Shown here: positions 24,269 through 26,002 of the stretch, in pieces | Position numbering within the stretch: the first letter of the stretch is position 1 | Layout: each line of letters begins with the position of its first letter | Source: Firmicutes bacterium CAG:882 | GTDB taxonomy: Bacteria; Bacillota; Clostridia; Lachnospirales; Lachnospiraceae | Length of the DNA: 26,002 nt | Assembly (NCBI GenBank): GCA_000435595.1 | Contig: FR895438.1 | Span: 34,299-60,300 of the forward strand | Reading direction: 5' to 3' | Notes under the pieces: model-generated | What the model saw: only the letters and a program-made list of their open reading frames with translations | What the model was told of the DNA's origin: nothing | The model's database searches: none | Made by a program: the position numbers and the translations under genes

Positions 24269-25587
24269 TGCCGAGAGAAGCGGTCAATCTTACGAACACG
24301 CCCGGTATATATTATTCCATAGCATATTTTATCAGCAGTTGTCTGTATATAAGCATGAATGAGAGAAGGGGCAGTATAAAGCGGACTGTGGGGATACAGT
24401 CACTTATATTTGTTGTGCTCACGGCTTTTATATGCCTCACTGACCAGATTAATGTTATTTTCTTTATCCCGTGTATGGCGGTTGAGGTGTTTATTATTGG
24501 GTTATCCCTATATCTGTGCTGCAAAATGAACCGGAAAAAGGCGGCTTATTTCTGTGTCAGGGCATTCATTCTCGGAGAACTTGCCGCGTCACTCAACTGG
24601 CAGCTGTTTTATTATGGATTGAACAACTGGAATGTGGAGCTCAATCTGATGTGGAGCACAATATTCGTAGTGTCCTCCTACGGGGCGGTATATTTTATAA
24701 TGTATCTTCTCGAGAAAAGCTACCGCAGGGAAAATGCCGGTTTAGACATTACAGGGCGGGATTTGCGAATATGCCTGTTCATAGGCTTGCTTGTGTATCT
24801 GATGAGCAATATGAGCTACATATTTGAAAATACTCCGTTCAGCGGACAGCTTCCCGGAGAAATTTTCATCATAAGAACGCTTGTCGATCTCGGAGGCGTA
24901 GGCATCCTGTTTGCATATCACATGCAGCTTCAGGAGGTTAAGACGAAGGTTGAGAATGAGTTTCTGTCAAACACCCTTCGTATGCAGTATGAAAATTATA
25001 AGCTGTCTGAGGAGAGTGTGGCACTTGTAAATCAGAAATATCATGACCTCAAGCATCAGATCGCAATTCTGCGTGCTACGGCAACAGAGGAAGAAAAAGA
25101 TGCTTACCTTGACCAAATGGAGCATGAAATCAAGTGCTATGAAGCGCAGAATAAGACAGGTAACCGCATACTTGACACAATTTTGACAGCAAAGACCATA
25201 CAGTGTCAGAGTCATGGTATCAGCCTTACCTGTGTGGCGGATGGCAAGGAACTGGAATTTATGCAGCCGATGGATATCAGTGCGCTGTTCGGGAATGCGC
25301 TTGATAATGCCATTGAGAGTGTAAAGAAGATAAGTGACAGACAGAAACGTCTCATACATGTTTCAGTCGCAAGACAGAAGAATTTTCTGCGTATCAAAGT
25401 TGAGAACTGCTATGAGGGAGACCTTGAGTTTGAGAACGGCATGCCTAAAACAACAAAGCAGGATAAAAGGTATCACGGCTACGGAATGAAGAGCATAAGA
25501 AAGATAGTTGAAAAATATAATGGCTCCGTGACCGTCAATGCCGAGGACGGATGGTTTGAGCTTAGAATATTAATGGTTGTGGGCTGA
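24265..25587 (+). CDS. GHKL sensor histidine kinase, AgrC-like (pair 2)
   Basis: This 440-residue paralogue of the kinase at 8942 has six or seven membrane helices (residues about 13-220, for example LIFVVLTAFICL, FIPCMAVEVFIIGLSLYL and IFIIRTLVDLGGVGILFAY). The cytoplasmic part has His260 in YHDLKHQI, N box FGNALDN (342-348) and G box HGYGMKS (404-410). The last helix region RTLVDxGG and the SNxSYxxxxxxxSG outer loop before it are conserved between both kinases, so this part may belong to shared signal sensing. It overlaps its regulator by 4 bp, and AGGTGA lies about 5 nt upstream. Two adjacent ATG codons open the gene, so the true start may be one codon later. No cognate peptide gene is seen. 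Confidence 0.9.
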   Translation: MMPREAVNLTNTPGIYYSIAYFISSCLYISMNERRGSIKRTVGIQSLIFVVLTAFICLTDQINVIFFIPCMAVEVFIIGLSLYLCCKMNRKKAAYFCVRAFILGELAASLNWQLFYYGLNNWNVELNLMWSTIFVVSSYGAVYFIMYLLEKSYRRENAGLDITGRDLRICLFIGLLVYLMSNMSYIFENTPFSGQLPGEIFIIRTLVDLGGVGILFAYHMQLQEVKTKVENEFLSNTLRMQYENYKLSEESVALVNQKYHDLKHQIAILRATATEEEKDAYLDQMEHEIKCYEAQNKTGNRILDTILTAKTIQCQSHGISLTCVADGKELEFMQPMDISALFGNALDNAIESVKKISDRQKRLIHVSVARQKNFLRIKVENCYEGDLEFENGMPKTTKQDKRYHGYGMKSIRKIVEKYNGSVTVNAEDGWFELRILMVVG

Positions 25588-25597
25588 CAGCCTTTGG

Positions 25598-25635
25598 GAA
25601 GGAAAGTAGTCAAATTCCTTCAACAGTGCTATAAT
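25598..25635 (+). promoter_or_regulatory. Promoter with a GAAGGAA/TTCCTTC inverted repeat
   Basis: TGCTATAAT (25627-25635) is an extended -10; TAGTCA (25607-25612), 17 bp before TATAAT, is a fair -35. GAAGGAA (25598-25604) and TTCCTTC (25615-25621) form a 7-bp inverted repeat with a 10-nt spacer around the -35. It could be an operator or a weak hairpin ending the kinase transcript, but no T run follows. Confidence 0.5.
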
Positions 25636-25676
25636 ACCAACATAGCGCGATAAAATCAGGCAGGGGAGCTAAGGGT

Positions 25677-25760
25677 ATGAGACTTGAAGAGAGTAAGAAC
25701 GCCATGAAATATGATGACGGCACATACCGTGATGAGATAATGATGTGGAAAAAATTGTAA
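25677..25760 (+). CDS. 27-codon ORF upstream of the peptidase gene
   Basis: It opens MRLEESKNAMKYDDGTYR, is acidic at first and ends WKKL. It has GGGGAG and AAGGG before the ATG and stops 16 bp before the next start. It is not recognised. It may be a small protein, a leader peptide or the N-terminal stub of a lost gene. The good ribosome site and the promoter just upstream favour translation. Confidence 0.4.
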   Translation: MRLEESKNAMKYDDGTYRDEIMMWKKL

Positions 25761-25776
25761 AACGCGAGGTAGACAC

Positions 25777-26002
25777 ATGGACAGCTTGAGTGAGGAACGT
25801 ATTAAGAATATATTGGACAGCGCAGATGTGAGGTATTCCTACAATCTGGCGAAGGAGCTTGAGACCATACGCAGCAACCCCGTGCTGGGCTACAGAAGCG
25901 CGGGCTCGCAGGCGGAGCATGAGGCAGGAGAGCTGATTTTCAACATAATGAAAGAGGCGGGCTTTGCAAATGTCCGCAAGGATAGGGTTGATGTGGATTC
26001 AT
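25777..26002 (+). CDS. M28-family-like metallopeptidase, N-terminal part (3' truncated by window edge)
   Basis: Seventy-five residues are visible from the ATG at 25777, which has CGAGGT about 7 nt upstream. The segment SYNLAKELETIRSN, then LGYRSAGSQAEHEAGELIF, then MKEAGFANVRKDRV resembles the start of cytoplasmic M28 aminopeptidase-like enzymes, where a helix leads to the G-x-R-x-A-G-S-x-A-E motif before the zinc domain. The metal-binding residues lie beyond the window, so the activity cannot be verified. No signal peptide is visible. It is probably cotranscribed with the 27-codon ORF from the promoter at 25630 and is not obviously linked to the sugar genes. Confidence 0.68.
   Translation, partial: MDSLSEERIKNILDSADVRYSYNLAKELETIRSNPVLGYRSAGSQAEHEAGELIFNIMKEAGFANVRKDRVDVDS

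Noticed and set aside
8135..25587. An agrB/agrD-type peptide production module to accompany the AgrC-like kinases
   Set aside because: No AgrB-like membrane peptidase or typical AgrD precursor is encoded anywhere in the window.
1..26002. CRISPR arrays, tRNA or rRNA genes, insertion sequences, integrases
   Set aside because: Reading both strands showed no spaced repeat arrays, no tRNA-like cloverleaf, and no transposase or recombinase motifs.

Overview
The window looks like chromosome of a low-to-mid GC Gram-positive, most likely a Lachnospiraceae-type gut anaerobe. This rests on strong GGAGG-type ribosome sites, Firmicutes-style hairpin terminators, the families present (GH3/GH2/GH78 enzymes, a GPH sugar symporter, LytTR/GHKL two-component pairs) and the sequence style of PurA and IleS. 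No species is claimed.

Positions 1-4550 are housekeeping. They hold the 3' end of ileS (+), a bidirectional terminator, and a tightly coupled minus-strand operon purA-pyrB-pyrI, which joins the committed step to AMP with aspartate transcarbamoylase. A LysR-type regulator gene (+) diverges from purA. The two share a promoter region in which an 18-bp perfect palindrome covers both -10 boxes. Next is metE (+), the B12-independent methionine synthase, with its own promoter and a strong terminator (about 4610-7016). Positions 7017-8076 are a decayed stretch: a frameshifted remnant of an unrecognised gene, a small membrane-anchored protein, and a Nudix gene that has lost its N-terminal half.

Positions 8135-25587 form a carbohydrate-utilisation island bracketed by two paralogous LytTR response regulator/GHKL kinase pairs. 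Between them, all on the plus strand, lie a cytoplasmic GH3 beta-glucosidase with a C-terminal extension, a membrane-anchored GH3 with inverted domain order, a four-helix membrane protein, a GH2 beta-galactosidase-like enzyme, a GH78 alpha-L-rhamnosidase and a GPH cation symporter. The two GH3 promoters share a 14-nt extended -10 block. At nearly the same distance upstream, each has a pair of direct repeats separated by 12-13 bp, which is the geometry expected of LytTR-family binding sites. My reading is that AgrA/AgrC-type signalling, normally tied to peptide quorum sensing, controls glycan degradation here. A plant-type rhamnosyl/glucosyl/galactosyl glycoside would be trimmed outside by the anchored GH3, imported by the symporter and finished inside by GH78, GH2 and GH3. 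A 15-codon ORF with a ribosome site lies between the first regulator and its kinase and is a speculative signal-peptide candidate.

Positions 25588-26002 carry a promoter, a 27-codon ORF and the start of an M28-type metallopeptidase that runs off the window.
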